This document shows positions 16,613 through 24,133 of a stretch of DNA of 64,000 nucleotides, one piece after another (the first letter of the stretch is position 1; each line of letters starts with the position of its first letter). The notes under the pieces were generated by a model, which had not been told where the DNA came from, searched no databases, and worked only from the letters and a program-made list of their open reading frames with translations. Source of the stretch: Mycolicibacterium sp. YH-1 (lineage in GTDB: Bacteria; Actinomycetota; Actinomycetes; Mycobacteriales; Mycobacteriaceae); the NCBI RefSeq assembly GCF_022557175.1, contig NZ_CP092915.1, forward strand, positions 1,488,001 to 1,552,000. The letters are read 5' to 3'. A program made the position numbers and the translations under genes.

Positions 16613-18382
16613 CTAGCTGTAGTTCAGCCACCAGGTGTGTAGCTCGTCGATGTTGGGGCCCTGCACGTCGGCGAGTAGCAGTTCGTCGTTCTGAGTCCAC
16701 ATCACGTCGGCGTTGCCCTGGTAGGTACCGCACGCGACCTGCCCGGCCACCACGTCGGGTGAGCGCTTGTAGTTCCAGTCCGCCGGCGAGTCCATGTCAC
16801 TTCCGGGACACGCGAAGATCTCCTCGTTCTCGGCGGCGGAGGCGGCGAAGTGCTGTGCCAGCTGATCCACGTCCGCGAACAGCGAGTACCTGGCCGCGTG
16901 CGGTCCGCCGGGTTGCGTGGACAGACCGCAATCGACGGTGGCGAGCGCGCCGGGTGCCGGCGGCGACGCGACCTCGCAGACGCTCGTCGGGTAGCCCTGC
17001 GGAACCAGCGCCAACAGCTGGGCGCCGTACGAATCCGGGTTGCCCGGCTCGTCCGTGGGCCTGGTGCGTGTGGGCGATGAGCGCTCGCTGGTCGACTTCT
17101 TGGTGCTCGTCATCGGCGTCGTCGGACCCGATGCCTCGTCGTCGGACTTGACCACCAGGAAGATGCCAAGGGCGGCGATGAGCAGCATCGCGACGCCACC
17201 TATCGCGGCAAGCGGAATCCATGGAACCTTGCTCCCGCCTGGGGGAGTCGACCCTGGCGGCGGATTCCACGACGGTGGCCCGCCGGTGCCACCCGCAGTC
17301 GGCGGTGGAGGCGTGTACCCGGCGAAGCCGTAGGGCTGGCCCGGCGGGGGCGGCGGGGGCGGCGGTGTCGCAGCGCCGTACGGGGCAGGTGCCACTCCGT
17401 AGGGCTGGCCCGGTGGTGGTGGCGGGGTCGCCCCGGATTGCGGTATCAGCAGTCCCGGTGCGGCCATCGTCGCGTTCTGGTCCAGAGGCAGCGCCGGGGT
17501 CACGGCGCCCTGACCGTGCTGCAGGATCGTCTCGGCCTGATCCTGGTCGCGCGCCGTCAGCGCCGAGGTGGCTGCCATCGCCAGGTCCCCAGCCGACACG
17601 AACCGTTCGTCGGGCTTCTTGGCCATACCGCGCGCGATCACGTCGTCGAATGCGGAAGGGATGCCCGGCCGTTCGACGCTGGGCTGTGGAATCGGCTGCA
17701 TCAGGTGGCCGGTGATGACCATGCTGACGCTGTCACCGGTGTACGGCTGCGACCCGGCGAGACACTCGTAGAGGACACACGCCAGCGCGTAGACGTCGGC
17801 GCGGTAGGTGACCTCGTCGGTGGTGAACCGCTCGGGAGCCATGTACGCGTAAGTGCCTACGGCGGTGCCCATCTCGGTCAGCTTCTCGTCGCTGGCCGCG
17901 TTGGCGATGCCGAAGTCCACCAGATAGACGAAGTCGTCGTGGGTGACCAGGATGTTCTCCGGCTTGACGTCGCGGTGCATGATGCCGCTCTCGTGCGCGG
18001 CGTCCAGCGCGGACGCGATCTGACGCACGATCGCCACGGCACGCGCGGGCGTCATCGGCCCGAAGTTCCTCAGCAGCTTGCGAAGATCGGACCCTTCGAT
18101 CATGCGCATGTCGACGAACAGCGTGCCGTCGACCTCGCCGTAGTCGTGGATGGGCACGACGTGGGGCTCCTGCAGGCGGCCCGCCGAATGGGCCTCGCGC
18201 TGCAGTCGCTTGCGGAACACCGGGTCGTGGGACACGCTCTCCGGCAGCAGTTTCAGGGCGACGACGCGGTCCTTGACGGTGTCCTGGGCCTCGTAGACCT
18301 CGCCCATGCCGCCCTTGCCGATGAGCCGCACCAGGCGGTAGGGCCCGAACTGGGTGCCTTCACGTGAATTCGGCTCGCTCAT
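16613..18382 (-). CDS. pknH: Receptor Ser/Thr kinase PknH
   Basis: A 589-residue transmembrane kinase. Start at 18382 (MSEPNSREGTQFGPYRLV); a longer frame adds 20 residues without kinase homology. Kinase domain about 13-275 with K44, D138 in HRDVKPEN and D156 in DFG, and an activation loop ending in GTYAYMAPER. A Pro/Gly-rich juxtamembrane linker (about 318-385) and one membrane segment (388-411) precede an extracytoplasmic PknH-type sensor domain of about 150 residues. That domain contains four cysteines (in SVCEVA, VDCGL, FACPG and VACGTY) expected to form two disulfides. Its neighbour encodes EmbR, the known substrate of PknH in M. tuberculosis, where the phosphorylated FHA regulator affects arabinan synthesis genes. 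Confidence 0.9.
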   Translation of the reverse strand: MSEPNSREGTQFGPYRLVRLIGKGGMGEVYEAQDTVKDRVVALKLLPESVSHDPVFRKRLQREAHSAGRLQEPHVVPIHDYGEVDGTLFVDMRMIEGSDLRKLLRNFGPMTPARAVAIVRQIASALDAAHESGIMHRDVKPENILVTHDDFVYLVDFGIANAASDEKLTEMGTAVGTYAYMAPERFTTDEVTYRADVYALACVLYECLAGSQPYTGDSVSMVITGHLMQPIPQPSVERPGIPSAFDDVIARGMAKKPDERFVSAGDLAMAATSALTARDQDQAETILQHGQGAVTPALPLDQNATMAAPGLLIPQSGATPPPPPGQPYGVAPAPYGAATPPPPPPPPGQPYGFAGYTPPPPTAGGTGGPPSWNPPPGSTPPGGSKVPWIPLAAIGGVAMLLIAALGIFLVVKSDDEASGPTTPMTSTKKSTSERSSPTRTRPTDEPGNPDSYGAQLLALVPQGYPTSVCEVASPPAPGALATVDCGLSTQPGGPHAARYSLFADVDQLAQHFAASAAENEEIFACPGSDMDSPADWNYKRSPDVVAGQVACGTYQGNADVMWTQNDELLLADVQGPNIDELHTWWLNYS

Positions 18383-18482
18383 CTGCCCCGTTCCCCTCGA
18401 CCAATGCCAACGTCGGCACCTGCCTGGCGTGCCAGCTAGCACCCTAGTGCCAGGGGTGGGTCGCTACAGCGGAACATGCCGG

Positions 18483-19628
18483 TCAGGGCTCTGCGTGACC
18501 GCCGACCTCGAAGGTGAAATCGTGGTCGCAGATGCGAATGCGGTCCCCGCCGCGGAGGGTGGCCGTACGGCGAATCCGCTGGTCGTTGACCTCTAGGCCG
18601 TTGGCCGAGCGCAGATCGGTGATGACGAAGCTGGTGCCTGTGTCGATGATGACCGCGTGGTGCCTGCTGACGTTGGGGTCGTCGAGCACGATGTCGTTGT
18701 GGGGCAGGCGACCTATGCGCGTGGCCGCGGCGAGCAGCGGATGAACGCGTCCGGCCGTCGCACCGGCGGTGGCGCGCAGGTGCGCCAGCGGGGTCTGGTC
18801 ATCGACCGCGGTCCGCAGGCCGATGTTGTCGATCTTGTGCACCGCCGTGGTCTGCGCGGCCTTCCTGGCGTTCAACGGTTCCTGGCGCAGGATCCGTTCG
18901 TGCAGTGTGCGGATGGTGGGCCCGGGATCGATGCCGAGATCGTCGGCGAGTGTCGTCTTCAGCCGTTGGTGGGCGTCGAGTGCATCGGACTGCCGCTCGG
19001 TGACGTAGTAGGCGGTGATCAACTGCGCCCACAATGGTTCCCGGTACGGATGCGCGGCGACGAGAGCCTCCAGATCGCCTATCACCGCGTAGGCGCGGTT
19101 GCAGGCGATCTCGGATTCGGCTCGCGCCGTGTGTGCGACGACCTTGTCCTCCATCAGTGCGGTGGCGAACGGGTCGACGAAGTCGAAGTCCCGCAGGTCT
19201 TCGAGGACAGCGCCACGCCACTCGGCGAGTGCGTTCTCCAGGTGCTCGCTGGCTTGCTCGAATTGGCCTGCGGCGGCGGCCTGCACGCCAGCGGTCTTGT
19301 GTGCGACGAACCGGCCGATGTCGGTGTCGGCGTCGGCCACCGAGAGTCGATACCCGGGCGGGGCGCTGGCCAGAACGGTCTTCGCGTCGAGTCCCACCCC
19401 GGCGAGTAGGCGTCGCAGATTCGAGACGTAGGAGTGCAGGCTGGCCTTCGGTTCGGCCGGCGGGTACTGCTCCCACGCCGCGTTGACCAACGACTCGCTG
19501 CTGACGGGCCGGTTGCGGCTCATCACCAGCATCGCCAACACCGCCCGCTGCTTGGGTGTACCAAGCGGCAGCGGTGCCCCGTTGGCCGTCACCTGCAGCG
19601 GGCCGAGAACTCCGAAGTCGAGAATCAT
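18483..19628 (-). CDS. embR: EmbR transcriptional regulator (SARP-BTAD-FHA)
   Basis: A 381-residue regulator. Domains in order: winged-helix OmpR/SARP DNA-binding domain (about 1-100, LDFGVLGPLQV and KQRAVLAMLVM), bacterial transcriptional activation domain (about 105-250, helical repeats ending in DDLGIDPGP), and a forkhead-associated phosphothreonine-binding domain (about 290-375) with GRLPHNDIVLDDPNVSRHHA, RSANGLEVND and GGDRIRICD. The FHA domain binds autophosphorylated PknH; the kinase gene follows 100 bases downstream on the same strand. I start at ATG 19628; no good ribosome site is present, so leaderless translation is possible. The embCAB targets are not in this window. Confidence 0.9.
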   Translation of the reverse strand: MILDFGVLGPLQVTANGAPLPLGTPKQRAVLAMLVMSRNRPVSSESLVNAAWEQYPPAEPKASLHSYVSNLRRLLAGVGLDAKTVLASAPPGYRLSVADADTDIGRFVAHKTAGVQAAAAGQFEQASEHLENALAEWRGAVLEDLRDFDFVDPFATALMEDKVVAHTARAESEIACNRAYAVIGDLEALVAAHPYREPLWAQLITAYYVTERQSDALDAHQRLKTTLADDLGIDPGPTIRTLHERILRQEPLNARKAAQTTAVHKIDNIGLRTAVDDQTPLAHLRATAGATAGRVHPLLAAATRIGRLPHNDIVLDDPNVSRHHAVIIDTGTSFVITDLRSANGLEVNDQRIRRTATLRGGDRIRICDHDFTFEVGGHAEP

Positions 19629-19676
19629 CGGTGTTGATTGTGCAGTCCGGAGCCGCCGAGTGGTGTAGAGATTAAT

Positions 19677-19690
19677 TAGAACGTGTTCCA
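19677..19690. promoter_or_regulatory. KstR-type operator
   Basis: TAGAACGTGTTCCA fits the KstR consensus TnnAACnnGTTnnA at every fixed position. It lies 27 bases before the Rv1059-like start and 49 bases from embR. KstR is the TetR-type repressor of cholesterol catabolism genes in mycobacteria and rhodococci. Confidence 0.65.
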
Positions 19691-19716
19691 GTTTTTGCCC
19701 TCGAGAGGAGACCCGG

Positions 19717-20766
19717 ATGGCTTTGCGAGTGGTGCAGTGGGCGACCGGCGGGGTCGGCGTTGCCGCGATCAAGGGGGTTCTCGAGCACCCGGATCTGGAA
19801 CTCGTCGGGTGCTGGGTGCACTCGGAGGCCAAGAGCGGCAAGGACGTCGGCGAGCTGATCGGTGGGGAGTCGCTCGGGGTGGCGGCGACCAACAGCGTCG
19901 ACGAGATCCTGGCGCTCGACGCCGACGCGGTCATCTACGCACCGCTGATGCCGAACCCCGACGAGGTGGCGGCGCTGCTGCGGTCGGGCAAGAACGTGGT
20001 CACCCCCGTCGGCTGGTTCTACCCGGGGGAGAAGGAGGGTGCCCCGTTGCGCGCCGCCGCGGTCGAGGGCGGAGTGACGCTGCACGGCACTGGCATCGCG
20101 CCCGGCGGCATCAGCGACAAGTTCCCGCTGATGATGTCGATAATGTCGACCGGCCTGACGTTCGTTCGCGCCGAGGAGTTCTCCGACCTGCGTACCTATG
20201 ACGCACCCGACGTGCTGAAGTACGTGATGGGTTTCGGTGACACCCCGGAGAAGGCGCTGACCGGACCGATGCAGAAACTGCTGGACGGTGGCTTCATCCA
20301 GTCCGTGAAGATGATCGTCGACAAGTGCGGGTTCAACATCGACCCGAAGATCCGGGCGACCCAGGAGATCGCGGTGGCGACCGCGCCCATCGACTCGCCG
20401 ATGGGAGTCATCGAGCCCGGCCAGGTCGCGGCCCGAAAGTTCCACTGGGAGGCGCTCGTCGGCGCCGAGGTCGTCGTCAGGGTCACGGTGAACTGGTTCA
20501 TGGGTGAGGAGAACCTCGATCCCGCATGGACATTCGGCCCCGAGGGGCAGCGCTACGAGGTCGAGGTGAAGGGCAATCCCGATATCGCGGTGAGCTTCAA
20601 GGGATTCCAGTCAGAATTCGGTGACGAGGCCCCGGAGTCCGGAATCGTCGCCACTGCCGCGCACTGCGTGAACTCGGTGCCCGCGGTGTGCGAGGCGGAC
20701 CCTGGCATAGTGACCTACCTCGACCTGCCGTTGATCAGCGGTAAGGCGGCGCCGGGGCTGCGCTAG
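19717..20766 (+). CDS. Dihydrodipicolinate-reductase-like NAD(P)-dependent oxidoreductase (Rv1059-like)
   Basis: A 349-residue protein starting at ATG after GAGAGGAGACCC. The N-terminus RVVQWATGGVGVAAIKGVL is a Rossmann nucleotide-binding loop (GxxGxG variant) as in dihydrodipicolinate reductases and the 2,4-diaminopentanoate dehydrogenase group. A second conserved segment TGIAPGGISDKFP is shared with mycobacterial paralogues. It follows fadD14 in the M. tuberculosis order (Rv1058-Rv1059), but four genes separate the two here. A KstR-type operator overlaps its promoter region, which suggests induction by sterols. The actual substrate is unknown; true lysine biosynthesis is unlikely given the context. 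Confidence 0.75.
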   Translation: MALRVVQWATGGVGVAAIKGVLEHPDLELVGCWVHSEAKSGKDVGELIGGESLGVAATNSVDEILALDADAVIYAPLMPNPDEVAALLRSGKNVVTPVGWFYPGEKEGAPLRAAAVEGGVTLHGTGIAPGGISDKFPLMMSIMSTGLTFVRAEEFSDLRTYDAPDVLKYVMGFGDTPEKALTGPMQKLLDGGFIQSVKMIVDKCGFNIDPKIRATQEIAVATAPIDSPMGVIEPGQVAARKFHWEALVGAEVVVRVTVNWFMGEENLDPAWTFGPEGQRYEVEVKGNPDIAVSFKGFQSEFGDEAPESGIVATAAHCVNSVPAVCEADPGIVTYLDLPLISGKAAPGLR

Positions 20767-20785
20767 CGGGCACATCCCAAATTCG

Positions 20786-21829
20786 TCAGGGCGCGACCAG
20801 GATTCGGATCGGGTCTCCGTCGGCCTTGTCGAGCTTCTCGATACCCAGCCTTACGTCCTCCAGTGACACCACGTCACTGATGGACCGCGACAGGTCCAGG
20901 CGGCCGCGCGACACCAGATTCGCCAACGTGGCGATATCGGCGTTCTGGTAGCCGAGGTGGCCGAGTACCTGTCGTTTGAAGAGGTTGAACATCGAGGTGG
21001 GCCCGATCGTCGGTGCGTCGGCGCTCATGCCGACACCGACCAGTCGCCCACCGACCGTCAGGCTGTTCAGGGCCTGCTCGAACGTGGAGGCCAGCCCGAC
21101 CGCGTCGAATGCGACGTCCAGGTTGCGACCGTCGGTGACCTCGAGAATCTTGTCGTGCAGCTTCGGATCGCCGGCCTCGAACGCGTAGTCGGCGCCGACG
21201 GCGAGCGCCCGATCCAGAATGGAGGGTTTGATGTCGACGGCGATGATCGGCGCGGCCCCGACGAGGCGAGCCAACTGCACCATGTGGGTGCCGAGTCCGC
21301 CGACGCCCCACACCCCTACCGACTCACCGACCCCGACGTTGGCAGTCCGCACGACGGCCCCGAACGGCGTGGAGACCGCATCCGCCAGGATGGCCGCCTG
21401 CTCCATCGCCACGTTGTCCGGAACCCTGGTGAGTCCGAACGCCTGTGCCACCGTGTACTCGGCCCACGCGCCGTCATACGCGAAGGCCATCAAGCGGATC
21501 CGCAGGCAGTTGGACACGTCACCACGCCGACAGTTGACGCAGTCCATGCAGGGCCTGCCTGCGGCGACGACCACCCGGTCGCCCTCGGCCCAGCCGGTGA
21601 CGCCTGCACCGAGCTTCGCGATGGTGCCCGACGCCTCGTGGCCCTGGGTCACCACCGGCAGTTGGGCGGGGAAGGTGCCGTTGATCAGGCTCAGGTCGGA
21701 GTGGCAGATACCGCAGAACGCGACCTTGACCAGCACCTCACCCGGGCCCGGTTCAGGGATTGGAACACTCTCCACCGCAATCGTCTTCGTGTCGGCGTAG
21801 AACCGCTGGGCCCGCATCGTGTCAACCAT
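20786..21829 (-). CDS. Zinc-dependent alcohol dehydrogenase
   Basis: A 347-residue medium-chain dehydrogenase/reductase, starting at ATG behind GGGAGCGAC. Catalytic zinc ligands C39 (GICHSD) and H64 (GHEASG) and the structural zinc cysteines C94, C97, C100 and C108 are all present. The cofactor domain carries VGVWGVGGLGTHMVQLA. It should oxidise alcohols or reduce aldehydes with NAD(P). It is convergent with the Rv1059-like gene, with 19 bases between stops. The substrate is not evident; an acyl or terpenoid alcohol is possible. Confidence 0.87.
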   Translation of the reverse strand: MVDTMRAQRFYADTKTIAVESVPIPEPGPGEVLVKVAFCGICHSDLSLINGTFPAQLPVVTQGHEASGTIAKLGAGVTGWAEGDRVVVAAGRPCMDCVNCRRGDVSNCLRIRLMAFAYDGAWAEYTVAQAFGLTRVPDNVAMEQAAILADAVSTPFGAVVRTANVGVGESVGVWGVGGLGTHMVQLARLVGAAPIIAVDIKPSILDRALAVGADYAFEAGDPKLHDKILEVTDGRNLDVAFDAVGLASTFEQALNSLTVGGRLVGVGMSADAPTIGPTSMFNLFKRQVLGHLGYQNADIATLANLVSRGRLDLSRSISDVVSLEDVRLGIEKLDKADGDPIRILVAP

Positions 21830-21975
21830 GTCGCTCCCGTTCGTCGCAGGCGGCGATGGCTCGATGCCGCCCCTGCCATCATGGCGCAGCCGCGGGTCTG
21901 TGGGCTACCTTCCGCGAAACTGACGAAGTGGCTGCTACTGCATGGATTCGCGCAGCCATTTCGTCGGTTTGGTTG

Positions 21976-23037
21976 CTAGTCGGACCCGCCGCCGGCGAGC
22001 GTGCGCAGCACCAGATCGGTTGAGTCCCAATCCATGCACTTGTCGGTCACCGACTGTCCGTAAGTCAGCGGAACGGCCTCGGGTGCCTGGGCCCCGCCGA
22101 CCAGGAAGCTCTCCAGCATCACGCCGCTGACCGGCAATCCGTCGCGCACCAGCTGTGCCACCTCGGTGGCGACCGCCGCCTGGCGGATGTGGTCCTTACC
22201 GGAATTGGCGTGGCTGCAATCGATCACGACACGTCCGGGCAGCCCGGCCTTGGTCAGTTTGGCTGCCGCGACGTTCACCGACTCCGCATCGTGGTTCGGG
22301 CCGTCGGTGCCCCCGCGCAGGATCACGTGGCAGTCCTCATTGCCCGCGGTGCTCACCACCGCGCCACGTCCGAGATCGTCCATGCCGAAGAAGACGTGCT
22401 GGGCGGCAGCCGCTTTCACGCCGTCGACGGCGACCTGGATGTTGCCATCGGTGCCGTTCTTGAACCCGACCGGCATCGACAGGCCCGACGCCAGCTGGCG
22501 GTGCACCTGAGACTCGGTGGTACGGGCGCCGATCGCCCCCCACGCCACGGCATCGGCGATGTACTGCGGGCTGGTCGGTTCCAGGAACTCACACCCCACC
22601 GGCAGGCCGATGTCGATGATGTCGAGCAGCAGTTGTCGGGCGACGCGCAGACCGCGGGTCACATCGAACGTGTTGTCCATCCCCGGATCGTTGATCAGAC
22701 CCTTCCACCCGGTGGTGGTGCGAGGCTTCTCGAAGTAGACGCGCATCACGATCTTCAGCCGATCGCGCAGGTCGTCGGCGACCTTGACCAGCCGCCGGGC
22801 GTAATCCAGTGCTGCGGCCGGGTCATGCACCGAGCACGGTCCCACCACAACCAGCAGGCGATCGTCGCGGCCGGCGAGGATGTCGGCGATCTCATCGCGG
22901 TCGCGGGCCACCCGCTCAGCGCGCGCGGCCCCCAGCGGGAACTCGGCGAGCACGTCGTGCGGGCTGGGAATCGCGCTGAAACTTCGGATCCGCCGGTCCG
23001 ACGTCGTCGGCGGTGTGGCGATCTGCGCCAGGTTCAT
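21976..23037 (-). CDS. aroF: Type I DAHP synthase (3-deoxy-7-phosphoheptulonate synthase)
   Basis: A 353-residue AroF/AroG/AroH-type enzyme that joins phosphoenolpyruvate and erythrose 4-phosphate in the first step of aromatic amino-acid synthesis. Motifs: VVVGPCSVHDP, MRVYFEKPRTTTGWKG, GARTTESQVHRQ, PVGFKNGTDGN and DCSHANSGK, which supply metal and phosphate ligands. M. tuberculosis relies on a type II enzyme, so this type I gene is an additional isoenzyme, as in corynebacteria. The start at 23037 follows AAAGG. That site can be hidden in a hairpin, and a 20-residue leader peptide rich in aromatic codons lies 105 bases upstream, so expression is probably set by ribosome stalling. Confidence 0.92.
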   Translation of the reverse strand: MNLAQIATPPTTSDRRIRSFSAIPSPHDVLAEFPLGAARAERVARDRDEIADILAGRDDRLLVVVGPCSVHDPAAALDYARRLVKVADDLRDRLKIVMRVYFEKPRTTTGWKGLINDPGMDNTFDVTRGLRVARQLLLDIIDIGLPVGCEFLEPTSPQYIADAVAWGAIGARTTESQVHRQLASGLSMPVGFKNGTDGNIQVAVDGVKAAAAQHVFFGMDDLGRGAVVSTAGNEDCHVILRGGTDGPNHDAESVNVAAAKLTKAGLPGRVVIDCSHANSGKDHIRQAAVATEVAQLVRDGLPVSGVMLESFLVGGAQAPEAVPLTYGQSVTDKCMDWDSTDLVLRTLAGGGSD

Positions 23038-23042
23038 GTTTG

Positions 23043-23188
23043 GGTGCCTTTCTGGTGGGGGCACCGCAGTGAGTCCGGCGCCCTTGAATGACGAAAGGCA
23101 GCGACCTGATGGTCACTGCCTGGGCTCCGGGTGGATGCGTGCTTAGTGCTGCGCTTTATCGGCTCCGCCCGGAGCCTGGATAAAGCGC
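23043..23188 (-). promoter_or_regulatory. Aromatic attenuator / translational switch before the DAHP synthase gene
   Basis: Read on the minus strand, four elements follow. (1) GCGCTTTATC...GATAAAGCGC with inner GGCTCC/GGAGCC (23151-23188) lies inside the leader peptide gene. (2) CCCGGAGCC (23123-23131) can instead pair with the GGCTCCGGG of element 1. (3) A 10-bp stem GGCAGTGACC/GGTCGCTGCC (23097-23120) followed by TTTCGTC is terminator-like. (4) GGGCGCCG/CGGTGCCC (23059-23083) competes with GGTGCC/GGCACC (23043-23065), and the latter covers the ribosome site of the DAHP synthase gene. Pairings are read by eye. Confidence 0.75.
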
Positions 23189-23205
23189 CAATAGCTGGCA
23201 CGCAC
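23143..23205 (-). CDS. Aromatic leader peptide of the DAHP synthase gene
   Basis: A 20-codon frame beginning with GTG at 23205 and ending with TAA. The peptide contains Tyr-Trp-Arg-Phe (YWRF) at residues 5-8, one codon for each aromatic amino acid within four positions, followed by IQAPGGADKAQH. The Tyr, Trp and Phe codons lie at the 5' edge of the first hairpin, so a ribosome stalled there would keep the hairpin from forming. In Corynebacterium glutamicum a comparable leader (aroR) controls aroF. Too short to judge by codon use, but position and composition make a leader role very likely. Confidence 0.8.
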   Translation of the reverse strand: MRASYWRFIQAPGGADKAQH

Positions 23206-23278
23206 GATGGTCACGCGGCCCAGGCTACACCGCCGTCTGAGTCCGGCAGGAATCGGGCGTTTGGCACACTCGACTTCC

Positions 23279-24133
23279 GTGACCAAACGTGGACTCGTAC
23301 TCGCAGGTGGGGGACTGGCTGGCATCGCCTGGGAGACCGGCATCCTCTGCGGTATCGCCGACGTATCGCCACTCGCAGCGTCGACGCTGCTGGCCTCCGA
23401 TGTTCTACTCGGCACCTCGGCGGGGTCGACGGTCGCCGCGCAGCTGGGCAGCGGCGCGACCCTTGAGGATCTGTTCGCCCGCCAGATCGCCGAGACATCC
23501 CACGAGATCGACTCGGGCGTCGACATCGCAGCCATCGCCGATCTATTCGTCACCGCGATGCTCACCCCGGGTGCCACCACGGAGCAGAAGCTGCAGCGGA
23601 TAGGCGAGATCGCGCTGTCAACCGAGACCGTCGCGGAGCCCGTGCGCCGCCAGGTGATCGCTCACCGACTGCCGTCACATGACTGGCCACAGCGGGTGTT
23701 GCGGGTCACGGCGATCGACGTGGCGACGGGTGAGCTGGTGGTGTTCGACGGCGACTCCGGGGTGCCGCTCGTCGACGCGGTCGCCGCCAGCTGCGCCGTT
23801 CCTGGTGTCTGGCCGCCGGTGACGATCGCTGGCCGCCGCTACATGGACGGCGGTGTCGGTAGCACCGTCAACACGGCGGCCGCGGCCGACTGCGCAGGCG
23901 TGGTCGCGCTGGTGCCGTCGGGGCAGAACGCGCCGTCGCCGTTCGGTGACGGCGCGGTGCGCGAGATTGCGGAGTTGGGCGATTCGGCGCTGGCGGTGTT
24001 CGCCGACGACGACGCGCTGGCAGCGTTCGGCCGCAACCCGTTGGACCCGGCGTGCCGGATCCCGTCGGCGCACGCGGGCCGGGCCCAGGGTCGGCGCGAG
24101 GCTCAGCGGGTGGCGGAGTTCCTAGGACTCTGA
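23279..24133 (+). CDS. Patatin-like phospholipase (Rv1062-like)
   Basis: A 284-residue patatin-fold protein; I use GTG at 23279, because the sequence TKRGLVLAGGGLAGIAWE gives the glycine-rich oxyanion loop near the N-terminus as usual. The nucleophile is S47 in GTSAGS and the catalytic aspartate sits in MDGGVGS, so a Ser-Asp dyad is complete. It likely hydrolyses acyl ester bonds of lipids in the cytoplasm; no signal peptide is seen. It is divergent from the DAHP synthase leader and overlaps the next, oppositely oriented patatin gene by 12 bases at the 3' ends, as in the M. tuberculosis Rv1062/Rv1063c order. Confidence 0.82.
   Translation: MTKRGLVLAGGGLAGIAWETGILCGIADVSPLAASTLLASDVLLGTSAGSTVAAQLGSGATLEDLFARQIAETSHEIDSGVDIAAIADLFVTAMLTPGATTEQKLQRIGEIALSTETVAEPVRRQVIAHRLPSHDWPQRVLRVTAIDVATGELVVFDGDSGVPLVDAVAASCAVPGVWPPVTIAGRRYMDGGVGSTVNTAAAADCAGVVALVPSGQNAPSPFGDGAVREIAELGDSALAVFADDDALAAFGRNPLDPACRIPSAHAGRAQGRREAQRVAEFLGL

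Noticed and set aside
20957..21979. 340-residue plus-strand frame opposite the alcohol dehydrogenase
   Set aside because: His/Arg/Gly-rich antisense shadow; the dehydrogenase has all zinc ligands and a ribosome site.
23143..23580. A 145-residue minus-strand frame over the patatin start
   Set aside because: Only its last 20 codons (the leader peptide) are meaningful; the rest is the reverse of the patatin gene and has no family resemblance.
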